Below are positions 52,368 to 61,431 of a DNA stretch of 64,000 bases, piece by piece. Position numbers and translations under genes: made by a program. Source of the DNA: Lentzea cavernae (lineage in GTDB: Bacteria; Actinomycetota; Actinomycetes; Mycobacteriales; Pseudonocardiaceae). The stretch is from contig NZ_BNAR01000002.1 of assembly GCF_014653695.1 (NCBI RefSeq), positions 558,001-622,000 of the forward strand, written 5' to 3'. Within the stretch, counting starts at the first letter, position 1. Every line of letters starts with the position of its first letter. Under the pieces are notes generated by a model that did no database searches, was not told the DNA's origin, and saw only the letters and a program-made list of their open reading frames with translations.

Positions 52368-53750
52368 ATGGCAACCCCTCTGGCCCAGCCCGAAGAACAG
52401 TCCGCGCACTCCGCAACGGAGGCGACCCGGCGCCGTGGTTTCCGCAAGCTGCTGACCGTGGGGCTGATCGGGAGCTCGATCGAGTGGTACGACTTCTTCC
52501 TCTACGGCACCGCGGCCGCGCTGGTGTTCCCGAAGGTCTTCTTCCCGCAGTCCTCGGCGCTGACCGGGACCCTGCTGGCGTTCAGCACGTTCTGGGCGGG
52601 CTTCGTGGCGCGCCCGGTCGGCGGGGTGCTCGCCGGGCACTTCGGTGACAAGTACGGGCGCAAGCCGGTCGTCGTCACGTGCCTCGCGCTCATGGGCGCC
52701 GCGACGTTCCTGATCGGCTGCCTGCCCAGCGCGTCGTCGGTCGGCGCGCTCGCCCCGATCCTGCTGGTGACGCTGCGGTTCCTGCAGGGACTCGCGGCGG
52801 GCGGCCAGTGGGGCGGGATCATGTTGCTGCTGACGGAGTCCGCGAGCCCGAAGCGGCGCGGGTTCGCCGGGACGTTCGGGCAGACCAGCGTCTTCGTCGC
52901 CGTGATCATCTCGAACCTGATCTTCGTGGCCGCCAGCGGCCTGATGCCGAACGACGCGTTCCTCAGCTGGGGCTGGCGGATCCCGTTCCTGGTCAGCATC
53001 GTGATGTTCGCCGTCGTCCTCTACATCCAGTCCAAGGTGGAGGACACGCCGGAGTTCCGCGAGCTGCAGACCGAGGTCGCCCGGCCCGAGCGCGCCGTGG
53101 TCAGGGCCCCGCTCGCCCACGTCATCCGGACCAGGTGGGGCACGATCCTGCTCGCCTGCGGCATCCTCTCGGCCACCAACAGCCTCTTCTACGTCAGCAT
53201 CGCCGGCCTGCTGAACTACGGCACCACGTCGTTGAAGCTCGACCGCAACGGGCTGCTCGCCGTCGTGCTGCTCGGTTCCGTGGCGATGCTCGCGGTGCTG
53301 CCCTGGGCCGGTCACGTCTCCGACCGGATCGGACGCCGGCCGCTGATCCTCGTCGGCGGCCTGGGCGTCGCCTTGTGGGGCTTCCCGTACTTCGGGCTCG
53401 TGAACACCGCGTCGCTACCGCTGATCTTCGTCGCCGTGGTGGTGGGCTTCACCTTCCAGTGCCTCACCTACGGCCCGATCGCGAGCTTCCTCGGTGAGCT
53501 GTTCGCGCCCAACGTCCGGTACTCCGGCGCGTCGCTGTCCTACCAGCTCTCCGCGATCATCATCAGCGGCGGCACGCCGTTCCTCATGACGGCGCTGATC
53601 GCGAAGACCGGCAGCACCTGGCCGGTCGCCCTCTACATCACGGCCATGGGCCTGATCACCTTCGTCAGCGCGTGGTTCCTGCCCGAGACGAACCCGGCCG
53701 AGGTCCGCCAGGACCCGCAGGCCGTTCCCGGCACGCACCTCTACCGCTGA
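52368..53750 (+). CDS. MHS-family (metabolite:H+ symporter) MFS uptake transporter
   Basis: The protein has 460 residues with 12 transmembrane helices. The MHS signature is visible: GSSIEWYDFFLYGTAAAL in TM1, GHFGDKYGRKP between TM2 and TM3, LRFLQGLAAGGQWGG in TM4 and GHVSDRIGRRP in the second half. Relatives (ShiA, KgtP, PcaT, YhjE) import shikimate, dicarboxylates or aromatic acids with protons. The tannase-like esterase follows 9 bp downstream, so uptake of the acid released by that enzyme is a sensible guess. The 144-bp divergent gap to the PucR-type regulator should contain both promoters. Confidence 0.92.
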   Translation: MATPLAQPEEQSAHSATEATRRRGFRKLLTVGLIGSSIEWYDFFLYGTAAALVFPKVFFPQSSALTGTLLAFSTFWAGFVARPVGGVLAGHFGDKYGRKPVVVTCLALMGAATFLIGCLPSASSVGALAPILLVTLRFLQGLAAGGQWGGIMLLLTESASPKRRGFAGTFGQTSVFVAVIISNLIFVAASGLMPNDAFLSWGWRIPFLVSIVMFAVVLYIQSKVEDTPEFRELQTEVARPERAVVRAPLAHVIRTRWGTILLACGILSATNSLFYVSIAGLLNYGTTSLKLDRNGLLAVVLLGSVAMLAVLPWAGHVSDRIGRRPLILVGGLGVALWGFPYFGLVNTASLPLIFVAVVVGFTFQCLTYGPIASFLGELFAPNVRYSGASLSYQLSAIIISGGTPFLMTALIAKTGSTWPVALYITAMGLITFVSAWFLPETNPAEVRQDPQAVPGTHLYR

Positions 53751-53759
53751 AAGGAGTCC

Positions 53760-55388
53760 GTGGTGAAGACACTCGTCGTACTGGCGACCTCGGTCCTGCT
53801 GCTCGGCGTCGATCCCGCCCTCGCGACGACTCCGCCCAGAACCGTGCCGGCGTGCGCCTCCCTGAACCAGCTGCAGATCCCCGCCACCGCCCTCAGCCTG
53901 CCCACCCGGGGTGGCCGCGTCACGGCGGCCGCCGTGACAAGCACTGTCGTGAGTGGACAGACGATCGAGCACTGCCAGGTCGACGCCGACCTGCACCCGG
54001 TCGACCGGTCGGCGCCCGCCATCAAGATGCGGATCGCCTTGCCGCACGGGTGGAACCACAAGGCGATGATGTTCGGTGGCGGCGGCTACAACGGCACGAT
54101 CCCGGCGCTCACGGGGAACGTGCCGTTCGCCGCCGCGGATGCCCTCGCGCCCTTGGCACGGCGGTACGCGGTGTTCGCCAGCGACTCCGGCCACCAGCAG
54201 GGACCGGTGGCCCTTCCGTCGCTGGACGGCTCGTTCGGCGTGAACGACGAAGCGGTGCGGAACTTCGCCGCCGGTGACGCGCTGAAGAAGACGCACGACG
54301 CGAGCCTGTTCCTCATCCAGCGCGCCTACGGCAAACGCCCCGCCGGAACGTTCTTCGCAGGCGGTTCGACGGGCGGCCGTGAAGCGCTCATCGTCGTGCA
54401 ACGGTGGCCGCACGCGTTCGACGGCGTGATCTCGGGCTACCCCGCGTGGAACAACCTCGCCGAGGTGCTGCACCTCGGGCACCTGACGCAGGTCCTGGCC
54501 CGTCCCGGCGCGTTCCCCGGCCCCGCGAAGCAGACGTTGGTGTACGACAGCGTGATCGCCGCGTGCGACGGGCTGGACGGCGTCGCGGACCGGGTGGTCT
54601 CGAACCAGCGCGGCTGCCACTTCGACCCCCGTGTCCTGCGCTGCCCCGATGGCGCGGACACGGGCCCCACCTGCCTGTCGGACGCCCAGGTCGGGGCCGT
54701 GACGGCGATGTCGACGCCGTTCCGGTGGCCGTACCGGGTCGCGAGCGGCGAGACCCAGTACCCCGGCTTCCCGTTCCTGTCGGGTGCGGACATGCGGACC
54801 CCGTTCCTCGGGTTCGGCACGACCGCGCCGGCCAACCCGATGCCGGCGACGAGCGGCTACGGCATGCAGTACTGGGACCAGTGGGTGAAGCACTTCCTGA
54901 CCCGCGACCCCGCCTTCAACTCCCTCGACCTCGATCCCCGGCGGCCCGGCAGGTGGCTCGACCGGATCAGCCAGCTGTCGACCATCCAGGACCGCAACAA
55001 CGTCGACCTCAGGCCGTTCGCGCGCTCCGGCGGCAAGCTGATCCTGCTGCACGGCAACGCGGACGAGCTGGTCTCACATCGTTCGACGAACGACTACTAC
55101 GAACGCGTTCGCGACCTCCTGGGACCCCAGGCGACGCGCGACTTCCTGCGTTACTACCTGGTGCCGGGCGCCAACCACGCCAACTTCGGCGCCCCCGCGT
55201 TCGCCGCCGGGTGGGACTCGCTCTCGGCACTCGAACGCTGGGTCTCGAATGGACCGTCACCCGTGCAGCCGGTCGTGACCGATCTGACACACGACCGCAC
55301 ACGTCCGCTGTGCGAGTACCCGGCGTGGCCCCGGTACCGCACGGGCGATCCGGACAGCGCGTCGAGCTTCACCTGCGTCACCGCTTGA
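53760..55388 (+). CDS. Secreted tannase/feruloyl esterase family protein
   Basis: The protein has 542 residues; the start is GTG 53760 or the adjacent GTG 53763, both behind AAAGGAG. A signal peptide (PALA-TT) is present. The tannase family fold is shown by GGGGYNGT, FASDSGHQ, nucleophile S203 in AGGSTGGREAL, Asp in HGNADELVSH and His in VPGANHANFG. Several cysteines, including CDGLDGVADRVV-type calcium/lid residues (CDGLDG), match the family. It cleaves esters of phenolic acids (gallate or ferulate) or aromatic polyester fragments such as MHET; the subtype is not decided. It is co-transcribed with the symporter and overlaps a convergent LysR gene by 11 bp. Confidence 0.9.
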   Translation: MVKTLVVLATSVLLLGVDPALATTPPRTVPACASLNQLQIPATALSLPTRGGRVTAAAVTSTVVSGQTIEHCQVDADLHPVDRSAPAIKMRIALPHGWNHKAMMFGGGGYNGTIPALTGNVPFAAADALAPLARRYAVFASDSGHQQGPVALPSLDGSFGVNDEAVRNFAAGDALKKTHDASLFLIQRAYGKRPAGTFFAGGSTGGREALIVVQRWPHAFDGVISGYPAWNNLAEVLHLGHLTQVLARPGAFPGPAKQTLVYDSVIAACDGLDGVADRVVSNQRGCHFDPRVLRCPDGADTGPTCLSDAQVGAVTAMSTPFRWPYRVASGETQYPGFPFLSGADMRTPFLGFGTTAPANPMPATSGYGMQYWDQWVKHFLTRDPAFNSLDLDPRRPGRWLDRISQLSTIQDRNNVDLRPFARSGGKLILLHGNADELVSHRSTNDYYERVRDLLGPQATRDFLRYYLVPGANHANFGAPAFAAGWDSLSALERWVSNGPSPVQPVVTDLTHDRTRPLCEYPAWPRYRTGDPDSASSFTCVTA

Positions 55389-56265
55389 GCACCTCGTGCA
55401 CCACCGCGATCAACGCCCTGGTCGCGGCGCTCGGAGCGCGGTCGGCCGGTCGGGCCAGCCCGATCGGCCACCGCAGGTCCGCTCCGGTCACCCGCAGCGT
55501 GGCCACGTCCTCCGTGGCACGGAGCACGTAGCTCGGGAGCAACGCGACGCCGAGGCCGTGCCGCACGTAGTCGACGCCGGTGAAGATGTCGGACATCTCC
55601 AGGGTCACGCGCCGCGGGATGGCATTGGCCGCGAACGCCCGGTCGGCCACGGCGCGGTTGCCGTAGCCCAGCGGTGAGTCGATGAAGTCCATGCCGGCGA
55701 GCTCTCCGATGGACACCTCCGTCCTGGCGGCCAGCGGGTGGTCGTGCGGCACGACCAGGTCCATGACCGAGTGCGTGAGCTCGTCGAGGACGATCCCGTC
55801 CGGCACCTCGCCCGGCAGCGAGACGAACGAGAGGTCGAGCCTGCGGTCCAGCAGCTGTTCGACGAGCCCGACCGAGCCCGCGGTGGCCGCGTTCGTGCGC
55901 ACCAGCACGCCGGGGTGGCGGCGGTGGAACTCGCCGAGGAGCGCCGGCAGGTCGATCAGCGTCATGGCGGTCAGCGTGCCGACCCGGACCGTGCCCGTCA
56001 GGCCGCCCTTCACCTGTGCCACGACATCCTTCGCCTCGGTGGCGGCGTCCAGGACCGCCTGTGCCTTGGGCAGCAGCGCCTGCCCCGCGTCGGTCAGCAG
56101 GACGCGCTTCGAGTTGCGGTCGAGCAGGGTGGCGCCCAGCTCGCGTTCGAGGGTCTTGATCGCGGCCGACACGGCGGACTGGACGACGTGCACGCGGGCG
56201 GCGGCACGCGTGAAGCTGCCCTCCTCGGCGACCGCGACGAAGTACTCCAGCTGACGGAGGTCCAC
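55378..56265 (-). CDS. LysR-family transcriptional regulator
   Basis: The protein has 295 residues from GTG 56265. HTH residues 1-60 read MDLRQLEYFVAVAEEGSFTR, VVQSAVSAAIKTLERELG; the effector domain (~90-290) includes VRVGTLTAM, LLDRRLDLSFVSLPGE and HGLGVALLPSYV. This is the CynR/GltC-like subgroup. It diverges from the MFS gene at 56348, the probable target. The gap holds a TCAG-AAA-CTGA dyad (56279-56289) and a CCAAC/GTTGG hairpin (56302-56315). Confidence 0.93.
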   Translation of the reverse strand: MDLRQLEYFVAVAEEGSFTRAAARVHVVQSAVSAAIKTLERELGATLLDRNSKRVLLTDAGQALLPKAQAVLDAATEAKDVVAQVKGGLTGTVRVGTLTAMTLIDLPALLGEFHRRHPGVLVRTNAATAGSVGLVEQLLDRRLDLSFVSLPGEVPDGIVLDELTHSVMDLVVPHDHPLAARTEVSIGELAGMDFIDSPLGYGNRAVADRAFAANAIPRRVTLEMSDIFTGVDYVRHGLGVALLPSYVLRATEDVATLRVTGADLRWPIGLARPADRAPSAATRALIAVVHEVLKR

Positions 56266-56275
56266 ACCAGCGAGT

Positions 56276-56315
56276 ATCTCAGAAACTGATGATCGTCAGC
56301 TCCAACTCTCGTTGG
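56276..56315. promoter_or_regulatory. LysR/MFS divergent control region dyads
   Basis: TCAG-AAA-CTGA (56279-56289) lies 10 bp from the lysR start and CCAAC-TCTC-GTTGG (56302-56315) is a perfect dyad 32 bp before the MFS start. The first fits a LysR autoregulatory site; the second may be its activation site or a leader hairpin. Confidence 0.45.
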
Positions 56316-56347
56316 ACGTGATGCATCCGCGCGCGCAAGGTGGGGGC

Positions 56348-57562
56348 ATGTCCGTGCTCCTCGACTCACCGGTCACCGAACGCCCCGCTGTCAGCAAGTC
56401 CCACGGCCGTGGCTTCTGGGCCGTGGCCGCGACGTTCCTGATCGCGATGGCCTACTCGACCGTGCCCGCCCCGCTCTTCCCGCTCTACGTCGCCCGCGAG
56501 GGCCTCTCCACGTTCGCGATCACCGTCGTGTTCGCCGCCTTCGCCGTGGGCGTGGTGGTCAGCCTGGTCCTGGCCGGCCACGTCTCCGACTGGGCCGGCC
56601 GCAAGGCCGTCCTGATCCCCGCGCTGGGACTGGAGATCGTCTCCGCGCTTCTGTTCCTGACCAGCACCTCGCTGCCGGTGCTGGTCGTCGCCCGCGTGGT
56701 CAACGGCCTGGGCGTCGGCATGATCGCCGCGACCGCCACCGCGTACCTCTTCGACCTGCACTCCCGGCACCGTCCGGGAGCGTCCCCGCGCCGGTTCGAG
56801 ATCGTGTCGACCGCCGCGAACATCGGCGGTCTCGGCGTCGGCGCGCTGGTCGCGGGCGTGCTCGCGCAGTACGTGTCCTCGCCGCTGAGCACCCCGTACG
56901 TCGTGCTGGCCGTCCTGCTCGCGGTGAGCATCGCCGCGGTCGCGCTGACGCCGGAAACCGTTGTGCGGTCCCGGGTCCCGTACCGTCCGCAGCGGATCAG
57001 CGCCGGCCACGGCGACCGCGCGGGTTACTTCGCCGCGGCCATCGGAGCGTTCGCCTCGTTCGCGGTGTTCGGCGTGTTCACCTCCGTCTCGCCGGGCTTC
57101 GTGGCGGGCGAACTGCACCACCCGTCGCGGCTGCTGGCCGGGCTCGTGGTCTTCATCGTCTTCGGTGGAGCGGCACTGGCCCAGACCGTGACGGGCGGGC
57201 TCTCCCCGGCCGTCCGGCGCGGGATCGGCCTGGGCGGGCAGGCGATCGGCGTGCTGCTGGTCGTCGCCGGGATGCACGCGACGAGCTTCCCGGTGTTCCT
57301 CGCCGGCGGCGCGATCGCCGGTATCGGCGCGGGCGTGCAGTTCAAGGCGTCGATCGGGGCGGTGAGCGCGATGGCGGCGCCGGAGAAGCGCGGCGAGGCG
57401 CTGGCGGGCCTGTTCTTCATCGCCTACCTGGGGCTGAGCGTGCCGTCGCTGTCGATCGGACTGGCGACGCGGTTCCTCGCACCGACCGCGGTGATGACGT
57501 GGTTCGCGGGCGTTCTGCTCGTGGTGCTGGCCGGCGTGGCCGCTCTCACTCGAAAGAGGTAA
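56348..57562 (+). CDS. MFS transporter (12 TM)
   Basis: The protein has 404 residues with about 12 hydrophobic segments and motif A GHVSDWAGRKAVL between TM2 and TM3. The C-terminal half has GAIAGIGAGVQFKASIGAVS and PEKRGEALAGLF. It looks like the small-molecule efflux (AraJ/NarK-like) branch rather than a sugar porter. It is divergent from a LysR regulator, which suggests inducible export of a small compound. A ribosome-binding site GGTGGGGG precedes the ATG. A lipoprotein gene follows 31 bp downstream. Confidence 0.9.
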   Translation: MSVLLDSPVTERPAVSKSHGRGFWAVAATFLIAMAYSTVPAPLFPLYVAREGLSTFAITVVFAAFAVGVVVSLVLAGHVSDWAGRKAVLIPALGLEIVSALLFLTSTSLPVLVVARVVNGLGVGMIAATATAYLFDLHSRHRPGASPRRFEIVSTAANIGGLGVGALVAGVLAQYVSSPLSTPYVVLAVLLAVSIAAVALTPETVVRSRVPYRPQRISAGHGDRAGYFAAAIGAFASFAVFGVFTSVSPGFVAGELHHPSRLLAGLVVFIVFGGAALAQTVTGGLSPAVRRGIGLGGQAIGVLLVVAGMHATSFPVFLAGGAIAGIGAGVQFKASIGAVSAMAAPEKRGEALAGLFFIAYLGLSVPSLSIGLATRFLAPTAVMTWFAGVLLVVLAGVAALTRKR

Positions 57563-57593
57563 CACCGGCGGGTCCGGCGACGACCTCGCGGGC

Positions 57594-58073
57594 ATGAGGT
57601 CCTTGATCACCCCTGTGCTCGTCGCCGTTCTCGCGGCCGGGTGCTCCTCGCCGGTCACCGGGTCCGGTTCGTCGACGGGCACGCCCGAGACGACGCAGCA
57701 GCAGTCGCAGACGCAGGAGACGACGCAGGCGCCGACCACCACCACGGCGGCGAGCAAGAGCACCGCGCTGAACGGGGTGGCCCCGGACCAGTACGAGGGC
57801 ATGCCCTCGCAGTACTGCGAGAAGCCCTTCACCGGGGCGCTCGGCAAGCCGATGCTGGCCGTCGTGGTGGAGACCCCGTCGGGGAGGTTGAACTGCGACC
57901 AGGCCGGTGCCGTGCTGTTCGACTACTACGCCCAGCGCTCCCAGCCGAACACCGGGTCGCCCGCGATCGAGATCGGGCCCATGTCGTGCAACCAGGTCCC
58001 CGAGGGGATCATGCCGCAGGTCGTGTGCGCCGACGAGGACAACGTCATCTACTCGATGTGGCCCCAAACCTGA
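57594..58073 (+). CDS. Small secreted lipoprotein
   Basis: The protein has 159 residues. A lipoprotein signal ends at lipobox LAAGC (Cys17). A Thr/Gln/Ser-rich low-complexity linker (~18-60) precedes an ~95-residue domain with four cysteines (SQYCEKPF, RLNCDQAG, MSCNQVP, QVVCADED) that likely form two disulphides outside the cell. No family is recognised. It is unrelated to the lipoprotein at 43563 apart from layout. It follows the MFS gene closely and may share its transcript; a strong bidirectional hairpin follows. Confidence 0.8.
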   Translation: MRSLITPVLVAVLAAGCSSPVTGSGSSTGTPETTQQQSQTQETTQAPTTTTAASKSTALNGVAPDQYEGMPSQYCEKPFTGALGKPMLAVVVETPSGRLNCDQAGAVLFDYYAQRSQPNTGSPAIEIGPMSCNQVPEGIMPQVVCADEDNVIYSMWPQT

Positions 58074-58127
58074 GGCGACAGACCTGATGTACACAGACCT
58101 GATGCGGCACAACTGATAGCTGATGCG

Positions 58128-58165
58128 ACAGGGCCCGGCGGAGTGATGTCTCCGCCGGGCCCTGT
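58128..58165. terminator. Bidirectional hairpin terminator
   Basis: 58128-58143 pairs perfectly over 16 bp with 58150-58165, closed by a 6-nt loop. It lies between the stop codons of the lipoprotein gene and argG, 54 and 12 bp away, and can serve both. Confidence 0.88.
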
Positions 58166-58177
58166 GTCATGCCACCA

Positions 58178-59683
<1,506 letters not shown>

Positions 59684-59726
59684 TCAACCGCATCGCCGCA
59701 GGTGGAGCGTCTCGAACACCCGCAGG

Positions 59727-60194
59727 CTAGGCCGGGTCGAGCTCGTCAGCCTTCTCCCGCATCCGCTGAACACCGCCCTCGCGCTCGTGCGCACGCATCG
59801 CCGTGATGGCGGCGAACAGGTGCGCGCCCACGTACGGGTCCTCCTCCTTGCGTTCGTCGACCTCGCCGAGCCCGGCGTGCGACATCGCGGCGAGCAGCGC
59901 GCGCGTGCGGGGTGCGACGCCCTTGGGCGCGGCGGCGTCGATGATCGGGGTGACGCGCTCCCACACCTCGTCCGGCGGGGCGGGCGGGTAGAGCTGGTTG
60001 AGCGCGAGCAGGCCGTTCTCCAGGGCGCCCATGACCAGCCGGACCTCGTCCTCGGCGTCGGGCAGCAGTCGTTCGACGGCCTCGGCGTCGCGTTGGTGGT
60101 AGGCGATGGCGAGCCTCAGGCCGATGGCCTGGCTGCGGTTCTTGCCGGCGGGCTCTGCGAACCACCACTGCTGTTGCGCGGTCCTGGGGAACAT
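59727..60194 (-). CDS. Conserved hypothetical protein (155 aa)
   Basis: The protein has 155 residues from ATG 60194. It is soluble and mainly helical, with an N-terminal WWFAEPAGKNRSQAIGLRLAIAYHQRD and a middle QLYPPAPPDEVWERVTPIIDAA. No motif of known function is recognised. It is divergent from the siderophore-interacting protein gene at 60271, so the IdeR/DmdR-type iron box at 60236-60254 lies between them and may affect both. It also lies 103 bp upstream of argG on the same strand. That gap shows nothing except the repeats at the argG promoter. Confidence 0.7.
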   Translation of the reverse strand: MFPRTAQQQWWFAEPAGKNRSQAIGLRLAIAYHQRDAEAVERLLPDAEDEVRLVMGALENGLLALNQLYPPAPPDEVWERVTPIIDAAAPKGVAPRTRALLAAMSHAGLGEVDERKEEDPYVGAHLFAAITAMRAHEREGGVQRMREKADELDPA

Positions 60195-60235
60195 GTCCGC
60201 AGTCTGCGGTACTGATCTCGATTTCGCCCGAGGGT

Positions 60236-60254
60236 TTAGGTAAGCCTAACCAAA
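60236..60254 (+). promoter_or_regulatory. Iron box (IdeR/DmdR1 operator)
   Basis: TTAGGTAAGCCTAACCAAA matches the actinobacterial DtxR-family consensus (TTAGGTTAGGCTAACCTAA) at 16 of 19 positions. It ends 16 bp before the ATG of the siderophore-interacting protein gene, so the gene should be repressed when iron is sufficient. Confidence 0.85.
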
Positions 60255-60270
60255 GGTGTACTTTGCTGGC

Positions 60271-61092
60271 ATGTCGCGCTACTCCGCCTTCGAGAGGTTC
60301 ACCGTCAAGGCCGCCACGAAGGCCGCCGAGATGATGATGGCCCCCGCGAACCGCCGCGAGGTCTTCGACCAGTTCGTCATGACCGTCACGGCGGTGACGG
60401 AGCTCGGCGAGCACATGCGGCGCATCACGTTCCACGCGCCGGAGTTCGCCTCGTTCGAGGTGACCGGGCCCGACGAGTACTTCGGCCTGCTGGTGGCGAC
60501 CGGGCGCGAGCTCGTCATGCCGCCCGACGACCGCATCAACGTGCGCACGTCGTTGCGCGAGATGCCCGAGGACACGAGGCCGGACCTGCGCTGGTACACG
60601 ATCCGCGCGCACCGGCCCGAGGTGGCCGAGATCGACGTCGACTTCGTGGTGCACGGCGACGCGGGCCCCGGCACGCGCTGGGCCCGCCGCGCCCTCGCGG
60701 GCGACAAGGCCGGGTTCCGCGCGGGCGGCTCGGCCTACCGCCCGCCCGCCGAGGGTTCGGTGCTGCTCGCGGCCGACGAGACCGCACTGCCGGCGCTCGC
60801 CGCGATCCTCGAGGTGGAGACGCGGCCGCTGCACGTGTTCGTCGAGGTGCCGGACGAGTCCTACAGGATCAACCTCGACGTGGAGTGGGTGTACCGCGGC
60901 GACGCCGAGCCCGGTTCCGCCGTGCTGAAGGCCATCCAGGACAAGGTACTGTCCACTGTGGACTACGCGTGGGCGTGCGGCGAGTCGGCGCTCGCGACCG
61001 GGGTGCGGCGACACCTGACCAAGGACCGCGGGGTGGACCGCAAGGCGATCATGTTCAGCGGCTACTGGAAGGTCGGCTCGGCCCGCGAGTGA
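60271..61092 (+). CDS. Siderophore-interacting protein (ViuB/SIP-type ferric-siderophore reductase)
   Basis: The protein has 273 residues from ATG 60271; GTG 60256 abuts the iron box and is less likely. FAD-binding domain (~1-145) has MRRITFHAP and RWYTIRAHRPEVAEID, the R-x-Y-T flavin motif of the SIP family. The SIP C-terminal NAD(P)H domain (~150-273) has LLAADETALPALAAIL, a DETA lid and WACGESALATGVRRHL. It reduces Fe3+-siderophore in the cytoplasm so that iron is released. An iron box with 16/19 matches precedes it. No siderophore synthesis or transport genes are in the window, so it serves an unlinked system. Confidence 0.94.
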   Translation: MSRYSAFERFTVKAATKAAEMMMAPANRREVFDQFVMTVTAVTELGEHMRRITFHAPEFASFEVTGPDEYFGLLVATGRELVMPPDDRINVRTSLREMPEDTRPDLRWYTIRAHRPEVAEIDVDFVVHGDAGPGTRWARRALAGDKAGFRAGGSAYRPPAEGSVLLAADETALPALAAILEVETRPLHVFVEVPDESYRINLDVEWVYRGDAEPGSAVLKAIQDKVLSTVDYAWACGESALATGVRRHLTKDRGVDRKAIMFSGYWKVGSARE

Positions 61093-61140
61093 GACGCCGA
61101 CCGCGGTCGCGGGAACCTTGCTAGGCTCGGCGACGCCAGC

Positions 61141-61310
61141 GGTTCACCCGGGTTCGCCCAGGTGGAGCAAAAGGGAACCCGGTGCGATTCCGGGACTGCC
61201 CCGCAGCGGTGAGTGGGAACGAAAGCCGTCATACGCACTGGATCCAGATCCGGGAAGCGACGGCCGGTAGGAGCGAGGCCGGCGCCCACGAGTCCGAAGA
61301 CCTGCCGCAG
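61141..61310 (+). promoter_or_regulatory. Cobalamin (AdoCbl) riboswitch
   Basis: The conserved aptamer core GGGAACCCGGTGCGATTCC (61173-61191) is followed by GGGACTGCCCCGCAGCGGTGA (only the core is quoted: ACTGCCCCGCAGCGGTGA), and the B12 box AGTCCGAAGACCTGCC is at 61291-61306, with the peripheral stem CGGCCGG/GGCCGG between. It lies on the + strand ~120 bp upstream of metE. Binding of adenosyl- or methylcobalamin should turn metE off, because MetH can then take over. The expression platform (61311-61431) contains several G+C-rich hairpins and the GAGGAG ribosome-binding site. Confidence 0.95.
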
Positions 61311-61431
61311 GTGCGCGCGCCATCCGGTGCGCGGTGCTCCGGAGCCTCTCGGGCGGGCTGACGGGCGGGCCTCGTGCTGCCCCCTGCTCGCGTGTCTCCG
61401 GTGCTTCCGCACGCTCGCGAGGAGAGAGCTT

